From Patescibacteria group bacterium (GTDB taxonomy: Bacteria > Patescibacteriota > Patescibacteriia > Magasanikbacterales > UBA922), in NCBI GenBank assembly GCA_028687045.1, contig JAQUAW010000005.1, positions 1 to 51,912 on the forward strand: a stretch of DNA of 51,912 nucleotides, read 5' to 3'. Below, piece by piece: positions 40,891 to 49,734 of this stretch. The position numbers were made by a program, and so were the translations under genes. The notes below the pieces were generated by a model. That model did no database searches and was not told the origin of the DNA. It saw nothing but the letters and a program-made list of their open reading frames with translations. The stretch's first letter is position 1; each line of letters opens with the position of its first letter.

Positions 40891-40898
40891 ATAATCTT

Positions 40899-42695
40899 AT
40901 GCCAAAAGAAGATAACATTGAAATGATGCGTCACTCTTGTGCGCATGTGGTGGCAGCTGCCATCAAAGAGCTTTACCCAAATGCTAAGTTTGGTGTAGGC
41001 CCAGTAGTTGAAAACGGATTTTTTTATGATGTGGATTTGGACACTACACTTAGTGATGCTGATTTGAAAAATATTCAAAAAACAGCGCAATCTATCATAA
41101 ATAAAAACATAGCTTTTGAAAGACAAGATATGCCGATTGATGAGGCCATTAGTCTTTTTGCTAGTATGAATCAAGACTACAAAGTATCACTCTTAAAAGA
41201 TTTGAAAGAACGTGGCACAACCAAAATGTTTGAAGAAGAATTGCAAGATGTGGGTGGTTCTGTAGAAAATGTTTCAATTTATAAGACTGGAAATTTTACA
41301 GATCTTTGTCGTGGTCCTCATGTAGCAAGTACCAAAGAAATTGGTGCTTTCAAACTTACCAAAATTGCTGGCGCTTATTGGAGAGGTGACGCCAATAATC
41401 CTCAACTCCAACGTGTATATGGTGTTTGTTTTGAGACCAAAGAACAGATGGCGGAATATTTTCACATGATGGAAGAAGCCGAAAGACGTGATCATAGAAA
41501 ATTGGGACAAGAATTGGAATTGTTTACTTTTTCAGATTTGGTGGGTCCAGGGCTTCCACTTTTTACTGATAGAGGAACTGTTATGCGTCGTGTTTTGGAA
41601 GAGTTTGTTTGGTCACTTATGAAACCATTTGGTTATTCTAGAGTTTGGATTCCTCATATTGCCAAGTCTGACTTGTACAAGACTTCTGGACACTGGGACA
41701 AATTTGCTGATGATATTTTCCATGTCTCTAGTCGTAAGACTGATCAAGAGTTTGTGATGAAACCAATGAACTGTCCTCATCATACTCAGATTTTTGCTAG
41801 TCGTCCTCGTTCTTACAAAGAAATGCCGATTCGTATGAGTGAAGTGACTACAGTTTATCGAGACGAAAATGCTGGACAACTTCAAGGACTTTCTCGTGTA
41901 CGTTCTATTACTCAAGATGATGCTCACGTCTTCTGTCGACTTGATCAAGTTGAACAAGAAGTAGCTAATATCTGGAGTATTATTAAAGATTTTTACAAAG
42001 CTTTTGATATGCCACTGTCTATTTATCTTTCTTTGCGTGATAGTGAAAACAAAGAAAAATATCTTGGTACAGATGAAGTTTGGAATACTGCTGAAAATTC
42101 TTTGCGCAATTTCCTCAAATCACAAAATTTGGAATTTATTGAGCAAGAAGGCGAAGCTGCTTTCTATGGTCCAAAGATTGATTTCCGTGCTAAAGATGCT
42201 ATTGGTCGTTATTGGCAACTTGCCACAGTCCAGCTTGATTTCAATTTACCAGAAAGATTTGAACTTGAATATGTAGATAAAAATAATGAAAAACAAAGAC
42301 CGGTGATGCTTCATCGTGCAATTTTGGGTTCAGTTGAAAGATTTATGAGTGTGCTTATTGAGCATTACGCCGGCGCTTTCCCAGTTTGGCTTGCACCTGT
42401 ACAAGTTCACTTCGTGCCAGTTTCAGAAAAACATATTGAAGGTACTCGTGAATTGATAGCTGAGTTTGATAAGATTGGACTTCGTGTCAGTATTGACGAA
42501 GCAGATGAAACTGTAGGTAAGAAAATCAGAAATGCTTCCAAACAAAAAACTCCTTATGTTGTCGTGGTAGGTGACAAAGAATTGGCTGGTGAAGACTGGC
42601 AGATTAGAGTCTTTGGTCAAGAAGAACAGATTACTATGAGTAAGGAAGAATTTGTGAAGAAAGTAAAAGGGGAGAATGATACTAGAAAAGCCTAA
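40899..42695 (+). CDS. thrS: Threonine-tRNA ligase without TGS domain
   Basis: 598 residues. It begins directly with the editing domain: MRHSCAHVVAAAI (HxxxH) and later GNFTDLCRGPHV with the Cys and His of the editing site. The class II core has RVWIPHIAKSDLYKTSGHW, MKPMNCPHHTQIF with the zinc Cys, RMSEVTTVYRDENAGQLQGL (motif 2), and MLHRAILGSVERF (motif 3). The anticodon-binding domain is at the end, with VVVVGDKELAG. The N-terminal TGS domain found in most bacterial ThrRS is absent. Confidence 0.97.
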   Translation: MPKEDNIEMMRHSCAHVVAAAIKELYPNAKFGVGPVVENGFFYDVDLDTTLSDADLKNIQKTAQSIINKNIAFERQDMPIDEAISLFASMNQDYKVSLLKDLKERGTTKMFEEELQDVGGSVENVSIYKTGNFTDLCRGPHVASTKEIGAFKLTKIAGAYWRGDANNPQLQRVYGVCFETKEQMAEYFHMMEEAERRDHRKLGQELELFTFSDLVGPGLPLFTDRGTVMRRVLEEFVWSLMKPFGYSRVWIPHIAKSDLYKTSGHWDKFADDIFHVSSRKTDQEFVMKPMNCPHHTQIFASRPRSYKEMPIRMSEVTTVYRDENAGQLQGLSRVRSITQDDAHVFCRLDQVEQEVANIWSIIKDFYKAFDMPLSIYLSLRDSENKEKYLGTDEVWNTAENSLRNFLKSQNLEFIEQEGEAAFYGPKIDFRAKDAIGRYWQLATVQLDFNLPERFELEYVDKNNEKQRPVMLHRAILGSVERFMSVLIEHYAGAFPVWLAPVQVHFVPVSEKHIEGTRELIAEFDKIGLRVSIDEADETVGKKIRNASKQKTPYVVVVGDKELAGEDWQIRVFGQEEQITMSKEEFVKKVKGENDTRKA

Positions 42696-42730
42696 AAGTC
42701 TGGAAATGCCAAAAAGGCCTGAAAGGCTTA
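42690..42730. repeat. Word repeat, aaggct-type
   Basis: 'gaaaagcctaaaagtctgga' words at the thrS stop codon. Confidence 0.65.
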
Positions 42731-42746
42731 AGATATTTACAAAAAA

Positions 42747-42776
42747 ACCACTCGTGTTTGAACGAGTGGTTTTTTG
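42747..42776 (+). terminator. Terminator of thrS
   Basis: AACCACTCGT and ACGAGTGGTT pair perfectly around 6 nt, then a T-run. It is followed by 'gttacgtgttatgtggtatg' repeat words (42790-42836). Confidence 0.92.
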
Positions 42777-42833
42777 TTAACAGTTTATTAGGTTGTTACG
42801 TGTTATGTGGTATGTGTCTCGTGAAGTTTCATA

Positions 42834-43784
42834 TTACTTCATAATAATAAACGTCAAATAAGCAACATAGAGTATTACAAAGAAAATACCTTGCCATCTA
42901 TCTAGTTTGTGTTTTTTGCCAATAAACATGAAAAGTAAAAATAAAAGAGTAGCAAAACAAGCAAACAAAATATCAAAGTTGATATTAGCATTTACTGGTA
43001 GAGGTGCTATAGTAGCCGTCAACCCCAAAATCCAAAAGACATTGAAAATATTACTGCCGATGACGTTACCAATCGCGATATCGGCTTGTTTGCGTAAGGC
43101 TGCTACGATAGAAGTGGCTAGTTCAGGGAGTGATGTGCCGATAGCCACGATGGTCAGACCTATGAGACGCTCCGACATACCAGCAAGCTTGGCTAATATA
43201 ATAGCATTGTCGACAATCATCTTACCTCCAATTATAAGTCCAGCTAAGCCTATTAAAAAAAGTAGAAAAGAAGTACCGACTTTGTAAGTCTTGATATCTT
43301 CGTGTTCACCTTCTACTTTGCTTAGACCAAAAGTATAGTAGAGAAAAATAACAAAGAATGTTAGTAAAGCAATTCCTTCTGTGCGACTCAAAATATTGTC
43401 ACCAATTTTGTTGACGATAAAATCATTACCAAAGAGTGCAACGAGAAGTACTGCCAAAAGTGCAAAAGGTATCTCTTTATAAGTAGTTCCTTTTTTGACG
43501 GCTAGAGGAAAAATGATAGCGGTGACACCCAAGATAAGTAGAATATTGGCAATGTTACTACCAATGATATTACCAATAGCCAAATCAGTCGTACCTTTGG
43601 AAATTGACATTAGATTGACGACCATTTCTGGTGCTGAAGTACCAAAAGCGACGACGGTTAGTCCAATAACAATAGAAGAAATGCCAAGTTTCTTGGCAAT
43701 GGAGGCTGAGCCTTTGACGAGAGCATCTGCGCCGTAAATTAAAATAGCGAGACCAATGATTAATAGTAGAATAGTTAGTAACAT
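42834..43784 (-). CDS. Calcium/cation antiporter (CaCA family, YrbG-like)
   Basis: 316 residues with about ten membrane helices in two repeats. Each repeat carries the alpha motif: first VIGLTVVAFGTSAPEMVVNL near residues 40-60, second LIGLTIVAIGTSLPELATSI near 195-215, each followed by an AIGNxIGSN block. These Glu and Ser residues form the ion site. It exchanges Ca2+ for Na+ or H+; the ion pair cannot be fixed. The last helix reaches the stop codon without a tail. Confidence 0.95.
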   Translation of the reverse strand: MLLTILLLIIGLAILIYGADALVKGSASIAKKLGISSIVIGLTVVAFGTSAPEMVVNLMSISKGTTDLAIGNIIGSNIANILLILGVTAIIFPLAVKKGTTYKEIPFALLAVLLVALFGNDFIVNKIGDNILSRTEGIALLTFFVIFLYYTFGLSKVEGEHEDIKTYKVGTSFLLFLIGLAGLIIGGKMIVDNAIILAKLAGMSERLIGLTIVAIGTSLPELATSIVAALRKQADIAIGNVIGSNIFNVFWILGLTATIAPLPVNANINFDILFACFATLLFLLFMFIGKKHKLDRWQGIFFVILYVAYLTFIIMK

Positions 43785-43846
43785 ATTATATTTAAAATTT
43801 ATTTAGGTGTATATTATACTTTATATTTTAATCTATGCCAATAGTT

Positions 43847-44776
43847 TTATTTTTTACTTAGTCTTTTTATAGATCTAAGTATAGCATCAACAAATTTTTT
43901 ATAATTTTTTGTAGAATCACGAGGAAAACCTATCTGATCATTTATTTCAAAAACATAAGGTTTTGAATTACTTATTCCAAAATCTATAGAATAGATAGGA
44001 TAATTATATTTTTTGTCTATTTTATTTTGTATTTTTTTTACTATAAGTTTTACTTTTTTAGGGATTTTTTCTATTGGTATTTCTTTTATTTTTCCACCTT
44101 GGGAGACATTGGCGAGTAGGCTACCTTTTTTGGGAGTTCTTAAATTGGCATAAATAATTTTTCCTTCAATCACAACCACCCTTAAATCATGTTTTTTGTT
44201 TGTTATACCTTTTATACCGTTTGAAGTGTCAACAAATTCTTGTAGAACATACGATTCTTTTTTTTCCAATTTTGTATTTTTTATAATATCTTTGTTGGCG
44301 ATTATTATACCTTTGCCACCAAGTCCTTTGGCTGGTTTCAATACTATCAAAGAAGAATCATCAAAATTTTCTAGCATCTTTATAAAACTTTTTTGTGAGT
44401 TTATCTCAAAACTTTTTGGCATGTATTTTTTTAGCAAGCCATACATTGAATTTTTATCGTTGCACAAAGTTTTGAAAGCAATGCAATTTAGAACTTTTTT
44501 ATTTATGTTATTTGTGGGAAAACTTAGTCCGCCACTCCTGTCATAGACTGCATCGGCTGTAATACCTTCTTTTTTGATAATGAATTTGTTCTTGTCAAAA
44601 TAAGAAAGATTTTCAAAATCTAATTCACCCAAATATGTTTGTTCTCCATTGGCGAGAAACATCTCAAAACCAAGTTCTTGTCCTTTTTTAAAAAAATAAT
44701 GATAAACTTTTCTTTTTACACCAAATTTTGCAAAAGGATCTTCAAGTTCTCCTGTACGTTTTCTTTTGAAATACAT
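43847..44776 (-). CDS. ATP-grasp ligase 2 (YheC/D-like)
   Basis: 309 residues from ATG 44776, two bases after the upstream ATP-grasp stop; an ATG at 44803 would overlap it. The ATP-grasp fold is visible: IVLKPAKGLGGKGIIIANKD (glycine-rich loop), YVLQEFVDTSNG, HDLRVVVIEGKIIYANLRT, and IYSIDFGISNSKPYVFEIND with the metal-binding acid and Asn. It probably joins a carboxylate to an amine. The substrate is unknown. It is the second of a pair and forms an operon with the other. Confidence 0.82.
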   Translation of the reverse strand: MYFKRKRTGELEDPFAKFGVKRKVYHYFFKKGQELGFEMFLANGEQTYLGELDFENLSYFDKNKFIIKKEGITADAVYDRSGGLSFPTNNINKKVLNCIAFKTLCNDKNSMYGLLKKYMPKSFEINSQKSFIKMLENFDDSSLIVLKPAKGLGGKGIIIANKDIIKNTKLEKKESYVLQEFVDTSNGIKGITNKKHDLRVVVIEGKIIYANLRTPKKGSLLANVSQGGKIKEIPIEKIPKKVKLIVKKIQNKIDKKYNYPIYSIDFGISNSKPYVFEINDQIGFPRDSTKNYKKFVDAILRSIKRLSKK

Positions 44777-44778
44777 TA

Positions 44779-45681
44779 CTATCTTCTTTTTTTCTTGTGG
44801 CATATATACAAATAATTAGATAAGGATTCAATTTCGTTTGATATCTTTTCATCAAAAGTAAAAGCAGGAGAAATATTAACTTCTAGAACGTAGGGACGAC
44901 CAGCCTTGTCAACTACAATATCTACGCCAGCAACTTGGATATTAGTTATTTTGGCAGATTTTAATGCTAATTTTGTTATTTTTTTGTCTACTTCTTTTTG
45001 TTTTAAAAAAGTTTCATTTGCTCCAAGGTAGACATTGTTTCTAAATTCTTTTTCATCTGTTTGACGTTCTCTCTTTATAATAGCTCCAATAGTTTTACCC
45101 AAAATCAAAATACGATAATCAAAGGTGTTTGGTATGAATTCTTGGATTATGATTTCGTTAGCTAAGTTTTTTTTAATTATTTTTTTTGCTTCATTTTTAT
45201 TTTTTGCCAAATAAACTCCTAAGCCTAGACTACTTTTGGAAAGTTTTATAACCATAGGATATCCCAAAAATTTTTCTGCAGTTTCCAAAGCCACGTCATC
45301 GTAAATTGAGGTAAAATAAGTTTTTGGTACTGGTAGGTTATTTATTGCGAGTAGCACTGTTTGTTTGAGTTTTGTGGCGTCATTGATGCTACTGTGTAAT
45401 TTGTCTATATATAATATATTTTGTTTTTTACAAAGTTCAGACAAAATAAAGGCTAAGTTTTTTTGCTTGCCTACATTTCTAGAAAATATTACTTTGTATT
45501 TTTCCAAAGGTTGCTTTTCAATAAAAGCTTTTACTTTATCTTTTTCAATAAATAATTCAAATTCTTCAAAATTTGAAGTTGCTACTTGAACACCTTTGTT
45601 TGTAAGTTTTTTTTTGAGAATAGTAATAGTTTTGTTTGCTTCTTTTCTTATACTTCTATTTTCTTTCAAGATTAGTAGCAT
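44779..45681 (-). CDS. ATP-grasp ligase 1 (RimK-like)
   Basis: 300 residues. A RimK-like N-terminal domain (AFILSELCKKQNILYIDKLH) is followed by the ATP-grasp: KLKQTVLLAINNLPVPKTYF, YPMVIKLSKSSLGLGVYLAK, EIIIQEFIPNTFDYRILILG and VAGVDIVVDKAGRPYVLEVN with the metal ligands. RimK relatives add glutamate or other amino acids to proteins or cofactors. It is probably co-transcribed with the next ligase; a shared small substrate is likely but unknown. Confidence 0.85.
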   Translation of the reverse strand: MLLILKENRSIRKEANKTITILKKKLTNKGVQVATSNFEEFELFIEKDKVKAFIEKQPLEKYKVIFSRNVGKQKNLAFILSELCKKQNILYIDKLHSSINDATKLKQTVLLAINNLPVPKTYFTSIYDDVALETAEKFLGYPMVIKLSKSSLGLGVYLAKNKNEAKKIIKKNLANEIIIQEFIPNTFDYRILILGKTIGAIIKRERQTDEKEFRNNVYLGANETFLKQKEVDKKITKLALKSAKITNIQVAGVDIVVDKAGRPYVLEVNISPAFTFDEKISNEIESLSNYLYICHKKKRR

Positions 45682-45719
45682 GGTATATTGTTAAATGGAT
45701 AAAAGTATAGACTAAAATA

Positions 45720-47015
45720 TTATTTTAATTCTAAAATAAGCAAACCTTCAATATGTGGAGTTTTAGGAAAGAAGTTGTAAATGGTAGCATCAACAATTTT
45801 GTATTTTTCAGCTAGTTTTTTGACATCACGAGCTTGGGTAGAGATATTACAAGAAAGATAAATAATTTTTGGTGGTAAGACTTCTAGAATTTTGTCTGTC
45901 ACTTTGTCGTGCATACCAGCGCGAGGAGGATCAACAATAAGAATTTTGTCAGAAGTAATAAGTTCGGTAATTTTTTCAGCAGAACTACAAAAGCTTTTCA
46001 CATTTTTTAATTTATTTAGTTTAATATTTTCTTGTGAATATTCAATAGCTTCTTCGTTGTTGTCGACTAGAGTTAAGTTTTTGCAATTTTTGGCTAGTGG
46101 TAAACCAATAGAGCCTACACCAGAATAAAAATCTAGAACTTTTTCATTTTTTCCAATGTGCTTGGCGATTTGAGACAAACATTTTTGGAAAATAGGCATG
46201 TGAATTTGGAAAAAACTCAATAAGCCAAACTTGAGGAATGAGGAATGGGGAATGAGGAATGGAAGATTGATTTCCGCTGTTAAGTAGTCTTGTCCTGTTG
46301 TGTACAATAATGCTGTTGGGACTGAAGCCGGGGATTTGTGAGTTGAGTAGTAGAGTTGGAAGCCGAGAAGATTTTCTTTTAATTCAAGCTGTTTTTCAAA
46401 AGCCAATCTGTCTTTGATAAAGAGTGCTGCAATGGCTTGTCCTTGTCCGTTGCTTCGGATAATCAAAGATTTTAGACTACGCAGGGATATTTCATTTTCA
46501 TTTACCCAGTCCAAAATATATTTGGCTGTTTCGTTGATTATTTCTTCAGCTAGTATTGATCCTTTGACAGCAAAAGTGCGTCTGCCCCCACGTTCAAAAA
46601 AGGCTAGAGATTTGCTTTTGTCTTCTAATTCGGTAAAACTAAATTCCATTTTGTTGCGATAATTTTTATCTAAATCATCATAAACAAGTGGTATATCCAA
46701 ATCTGCGAAGATTTCTCCACCAAGCTTTTTGTAGGTTTCCTCTGTTATTTCTTTTTTCCATTTGTTCTCAGTTTCGTAAGAAACTATTTGCCAAGGAGAA
46801 GTGGACAAGAATTCTTGTTCTTCAGCTTCTATCCTGTCTGGGGAAGCTTTGATAATCTTTGTTGCTACGGCTTCGGCATAGTCTTTTTTCTTTTTGACAA
46901 TTTTGTATTCCACTTCTTCGCCAGGTAGAGCATTCCAAACAAAAATGACCTGGTTATCAAGTCGAGCCAAGCCCTGTCCTCCAAAGACTAATTTTTCGAT
47001 TTTGAGCGTTTGCAT
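45720..47015 (-). CDS. RlmD/TrmA-family RNA uracil-5-methyltransferase
   Basis: 431 residues. It would place a methyl group on C5 of a uridine in 23S rRNA or tRNA. The N-terminal TRAM domain has KIEKLVFGGQGLARLDNQVIF. The Rossmann core has VLDFYSGVGSIGLPLAKNCKN; the motif IVDPPRAGMHDKVTD and the Cys of YLSCNISTQARD are catalytic. The Fe-S cysteines of RlmD are not evident. A repeat of gaggaat words (46232-46264) adds about ten in-frame residues reading LIPHSSFLKF. Confidence 0.9.
   Translation of the reverse strand: MQTLKIEKLVFGGQGLARLDNQVIFVWNALPGEEVEYKIVKKKKDYAEAVATKIIKASPDRIEAEEQEFLSTSPWQIVSYETENKWKKEITEETYKKLGGEIFADLDIPLVYDDLDKNYRNKMEFSFTELEDKSKSLAFFERGGRRTFAVKGSILAEEIINETAKYILDWVNENEISLRSLKSLIIRSNGQGQAIAALFIKDRLAFEKQLELKENLLGFQLYYSTHKSPASVPTALLYTTGQDYLTAEINLPFLIPHSSFLKFGLLSFFQIHMPIFQKCLSQIAKHIGKNEKVLDFYSGVGSIGLPLAKNCKNLTLVDNNEEAIEYSQENIKLNKLKNVKSFCSSAEKITELITSDKILIVDPPRAGMHDKVTDKILEVLPPKIIYLSCNISTQARDVKKLAEKYKIVDATIYNFFPKTPHIEGLLILELK
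46232..46264 (-). repeat. Word repeat inserted in frame in the methyltransferase gene
   Basis: 'gaggaatgaggaatgggg' words; same family as 21371-21429 and 22641-22717. Confidence 0.75.
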
Positions 47016-47046
47016 AATGAGGCTATTTTAGCAGAATATAGCGAGT

Positions 47047-47074
47047 TTGTCTATTGTTTCCTTTATGTTATAAT
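47047..47074 (+). promoter_or_regulatory. Promoter of the VIT1-like gene
   Basis: TTGTCT (47047-47052), 16-bp spacer, TATAAT (47069-47074) with an upstream TG. 'agtccataaagtcgaaagtc' words (47080-47168) and a tccgccttgggcgga palindrome (47149-47164) fill the leader. Confidence 0.7.
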
Positions 47075-47185
47075 ATAGTCTATAAAGTCCATAAAGTCGA
47101 AAGTCTCGATTTTTGAAACAAAAGACTTTATGAACTTTTTACTTTTTTATCCGCCTTGGGCGGAATAAACTTTTAGACTAATTTT

Positions 47186-47905
47186 ATGGTCATCCCTCAC
47201 AATCCAAATTACATTCATCATACACAAGGAAAAATTTCTTCCTCACTTTTGCGTGAGATTGTTTTTGGTTTGGAAGACGGGATGGTATCTACTTTGGGAG
47301 CTGTCACTGGTATTGCTTCGGCAACTGGTAGCCAATTTAGTACCTTGCTTTCTGGTTTAGTTGTTGTTTCTGTAGAGTCTATTTCTATGGCCGTGGGTTC
47401 TTATTTATCCAATAAGTCAGAAAAAGATACTGACAACAGAAAACTTTTTGAAGAAAAGGAAGAATTACATCAATATCCTGAAGAAGAAAAAGAAGAATTG
47501 TTTGATATGTATCTTCAAGATGGTTGGCCAAAAGATATGGCCGAAAAGATGTCGCATATAGCTTCCAAAAATCATGATTTGTTTTTGAAGGAAATGTCTT
47601 ATCGTGAGTTGGAAATTATTCCTGATATGATAGATTATCCGATAAAAAAAGCTACAGTAATGTTTTTTTCTTATCTTATTGGTGGCGCTGTGCCTCTTAC
47701 ACCATATATTCTTTTACCTATTTCTGAGGCTATTCCAGTTTCTATTGTTTTTACTTTGCTTGGTTTGTTTTTGCTGGGTATTTTTACTACCAGATTTACC
47801 AAGAGAAAATGGTGGAAAGCAGGACTCGAAATGACTGCTTTGGCTTCACTAGCTGCTTTGATTGGTTATTTTGTGGGACAATTGGTGGATGGGTTTTTGA
47901 AATAA
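47186..47905 (+). CDS. VIT1/CCC1-family metal transporter
   Basis: 239 residues with about five membrane helices. It starts with the hallmark LREIVFGLEDGMVSTLGAVTG, where Asp and the following residues belong to the ion path, then SISMAVGSYLSNKSEKD. A charged cytoplasmic segment of about 60 residues (EEKEELFDMYLQDGWP) is the metal-binding helix region. Family members move Fe2+ or Mn2+ out of the cytoplasm. Single gene with its own terminator (47910-47945). Confidence 0.93.
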   Translation: MVIPHNPNYIHHTQGKISSSLLREIVFGLEDGMVSTLGAVTGIASATGSQFSTLLSGLVVVSVESISMAVGSYLSNKSEKDTDNRKLFEEKEELHQYPEEEKEELFDMYLQDGWPKDMAEKMSHIASKNHDLFLKEMSYRELEIIPDMIDYPIKKATVMFFSYLIGGAVPLTPYILLPISEAIPVSIVFTLLGLFLLGIFTTRFTKRKWWKAGLEMTALASLAALIGYFVGQLVDGFLK

Positions 47906-47911
47906 AAATTA

Positions 47912-47945
47912 TCAAAAAACCAAAGTATTTTCTACTTTGGTTTTT
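47912..47945. terminator. Bidirectional terminator
   Basis: AACCAAAGTA and TACTTTGGTT arms around 7 nt, with A- and T-runs; it separates the convergent VIT1-like and exoA genes. Confidence 0.9.
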
Positions 47946-47948
47946 TGT

Positions 47949-48728
47949 TTAAATATCAATCTCAATTCCCACTGGACAATGATCTGATCCTTTGACCTCA
48001 TCCCAAATAAAAGTTTTTTTAATTTTGTTGACTAATCTTTCACTAACTAGCACATAATCAATACGCCAACCGACATTTCTAGTTCTCGCGCCAGCACGAA
48101 AGCTCCACCAACTATATTGCATTTTTTCGGGATTGAATTTACGGAAAGTATCGACAAAACCAGATGAAGTAAATTTGCTCATCCATTTTCTTTCTTCTAG
48201 TGTATAGCCGGCATTACCTTCGTTTGGTTCTGGTCTAGCCAAATCAATTGGTTCATGGGCCACATTGTAATCACCAACCGCAATGACTGGTTTTTTCTTG
48301 TCTAGTTTTTTGATATATTTGAGGAAAGCGTCATTGAAATCTTCTTTGAAATCTAGACGAGACAAATCATCACGAGTGTTTGGAAAATAACAATTGACGA
48401 AATAAAAATCAGCGAATTCTAGAGTCTGAGTTCTCCCTTCATCGTCAAATTTTTCTATACCAAGTCCTGTAGTGTGTGTAATAAACTTTTTTTGTGCTTC
48501 GGACTTATCTTTGATAAGTGTCATCGTACCAGAGTAGCCTGGTTTCTTAGCCGAGTACCAATTTTCTGCGTAGTTGTCGAAGTCAAAGATTTCCTTTTCA
48601 CGATGTGAATCACCAATTTTCACTTCTTGCAAACCTAAAATGTCGGGTTTTTTGTTTTTCAAAAAATCTGTAAAGCCTTTTTTGACTACGGCGCGAATTC
48701 CATTTATGTTCCAAGAGAGTATAAACAT
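47949..48728 (-). CDS. exoA: Exodeoxyribonuclease III / AP endonuclease
   Basis: 259 residues, normal length. It cuts DNA at abasic sites and trims 3' ends. Motifs of the exonuclease-endonuclease-phosphatase fold: SWNINGIRA with Asn, LGLQEVKI with the metal-binding Glu, GDYNVAHEPIDLARP with Asp and Asn, and GSDHCPVGIEI with the catalytic Asp-His pair. It starts 9 bases after the 2H phosphoesterase stop, so the HxlR-2H-exoA genes form one unit. Confidence 0.97.
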   Translation of the reverse strand: MFILSWNINGIRAVVKKGFTDFLKNKKPDILGLQEVKIGDSHREKEIFDFDNYAENWYSAKKPGYSGTMTLIKDKSEAQKKFITHTTGLGIEKFDDEGRTQTLEFADFYFVNCYFPNTRDDLSRLDFKEDFNDAFLKYIKKLDKKKPVIAVGDYNVAHEPIDLARPEPNEGNAGYTLEERKWMSKFTSSGFVDTFRKFNPEKMQYSWWSFRAGARTRNVGWRIDYVLVSERLVNKIKKTFIWDEVKGSDHCPVGIEIDI

Positions 48729-48737
48729 GTTTGTAAT

Positions 48738-49247
48738 TTATTTTAGATTAATTGTTGTATAATCACTCCAATATCCATTTTCATCTTCTTGCATAATGGT
48801 GATTTGTGTTATTTCTTTTTTGATAGGCAAATATTTTGAGAGTTTGTTTTGTATTTCTACAAATTTTTCTTCGTCATCTCCAATTTTGGCAATAGTCAGA
48901 TGAAATATAGTATCTTTGAATTCGCCGTTATACATTTTTATTGTTGGATATTTTTTCATTATTTTATTTTGGATTTCTTGTAGTTTTTTTGTATTTGATG
49001 GCGAAAAATATGTTGTTCCATTATCAAATTTTTTTATGGAATCAAATTCCAAAGTAAAAATTTTTGTGTTTTCTAGTATTTTTTGAATATTTTTTAGTTC
49101 TTTTTTGGATATAGGAGTTTCCAACCAAGGATATATCAAAGAAACATGGGGTGGTACGCCTTTGTGTGACAATTCAATAGTTTCTTCTCGCCAGGGATTG
49201 AGAATGTCAGTTAGTTCTGGTAAGTTTATATTAATTAAGGTTTTCAT
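48738..49247 (-). CDS. 2H phosphoesterase (2'-5' RNA ligase-like)
   Basis: 169 residues. The two HxS/T motifs are visible: HVS in PPHVSLIYPW (about residue 34) and HLT in FHLTIAKIG (about residue 116). These His residues hydrolyse or form 2',3'-cyclic phosphates on RNA ends or nucleotides. Its substrate is not clear. It sits between HxlR and exoA with short gaps. Confidence 0.88.
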   Translation of the reverse strand: MKTLININLPELTDILNPWREETIELSHKGVPPHVSLIYPWLETPISKKELKNIQKILENTKIFTLEFDSIKKFDNGTTYFSPSNTKKLQEIQNKIMKKYPTIKMYNGEFKDTIFHLTIAKIGDDEEKFVEIQNKLSKYLPIKKEITQITIMQEDENGYWSDYTTINLK

Positions 49248-49250
49248 ATT

Positions 49251-49544
49251 TTAAATTAAATATTTTTTACCATACTGCTTCATCGCATCTATCACGGTTT
49301 TTAGTCCATGTCCTTTGTCTGTCAGTTCATAACTGCCGTTTGAATTTTTGTTTAACATTTTTTCTTCTTGAAGTTTTTTTAATTTGAGTGTTAGGGTACG
49401 TGTAGAAATACCTTCAAGACTTTTTTCCAAATCACAAAAGCGTTTGCTACTATCTTGCAAATTATAAACAATATGCATAGTCCAAAAATCTGACAAAATA
49501 TCGATAGTACTAGAAATTGGACATTTGTGATTGGTTTTTTTCAT
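49251..49544 (-). CDS. HxlR-family transcription regulator
   Basis: 97 residues from ATG 49544, which has AGGA ten bases upstream; a longer frame begins with TTG at 49616 and is less likely. The HxlR signature is CPISSTIDILSDFWTMHIVY, then RFCDLEKSLEGISTRTLTLKL (recognition helix) and ELTDKGHGLKTVIDAM. Cys near the start could sense redox or electrophiles as in HypR and YodB. It is divergent from the LUD gene, with an operator-like repeat between them. Confidence 0.88.
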   Translation of the reverse strand: MKKTNHKCPISSTIDILSDFWTMHIVYNLQDSSKRFCDLEKSLEGISTRTLTLKLKKLQEEKMLNKNSNGSYELTDKGHGLKTVIDAMKQYGKKYLI

Positions 49545-49654
49545 AGTATTAAAATCCTGAAGTGAGAATACACGAGGGATCTTTTTTATATTAGAACTTT
49601 TTTGTGAGTTTGGCAATAAGATAAAGGAAATTTTGAATTTATTTTAACCAATAT

Positions 49655-49705
49655 ATTATACCACACTTATACACACTTTACAAAATAAAGTATGTATATT
49701 ACTAT
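49655..49705. promoter_or_regulatory. Divergent promoters with an operator-like inverted repeat
   Basis: Minus strand: TTGTAA (49678-49683), 17 bp, TATAAT (49655-49660) toward HxlR. Plus strand: TTTACA (49677-49682), 17 bp, TACTAT (49700-49705) toward LUD. Both -35 boxes lie in an inverted repeat ATACACACTTT (49669-49679) and AAAGTATGTAT (49687-49697) that matches at 10 of 11 positions. A bound HxlR dimer would block both. Confidence 0.75.
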
Positions 49706-49734
49706 GTAGACATTATTAATTAAAACATATTTTT

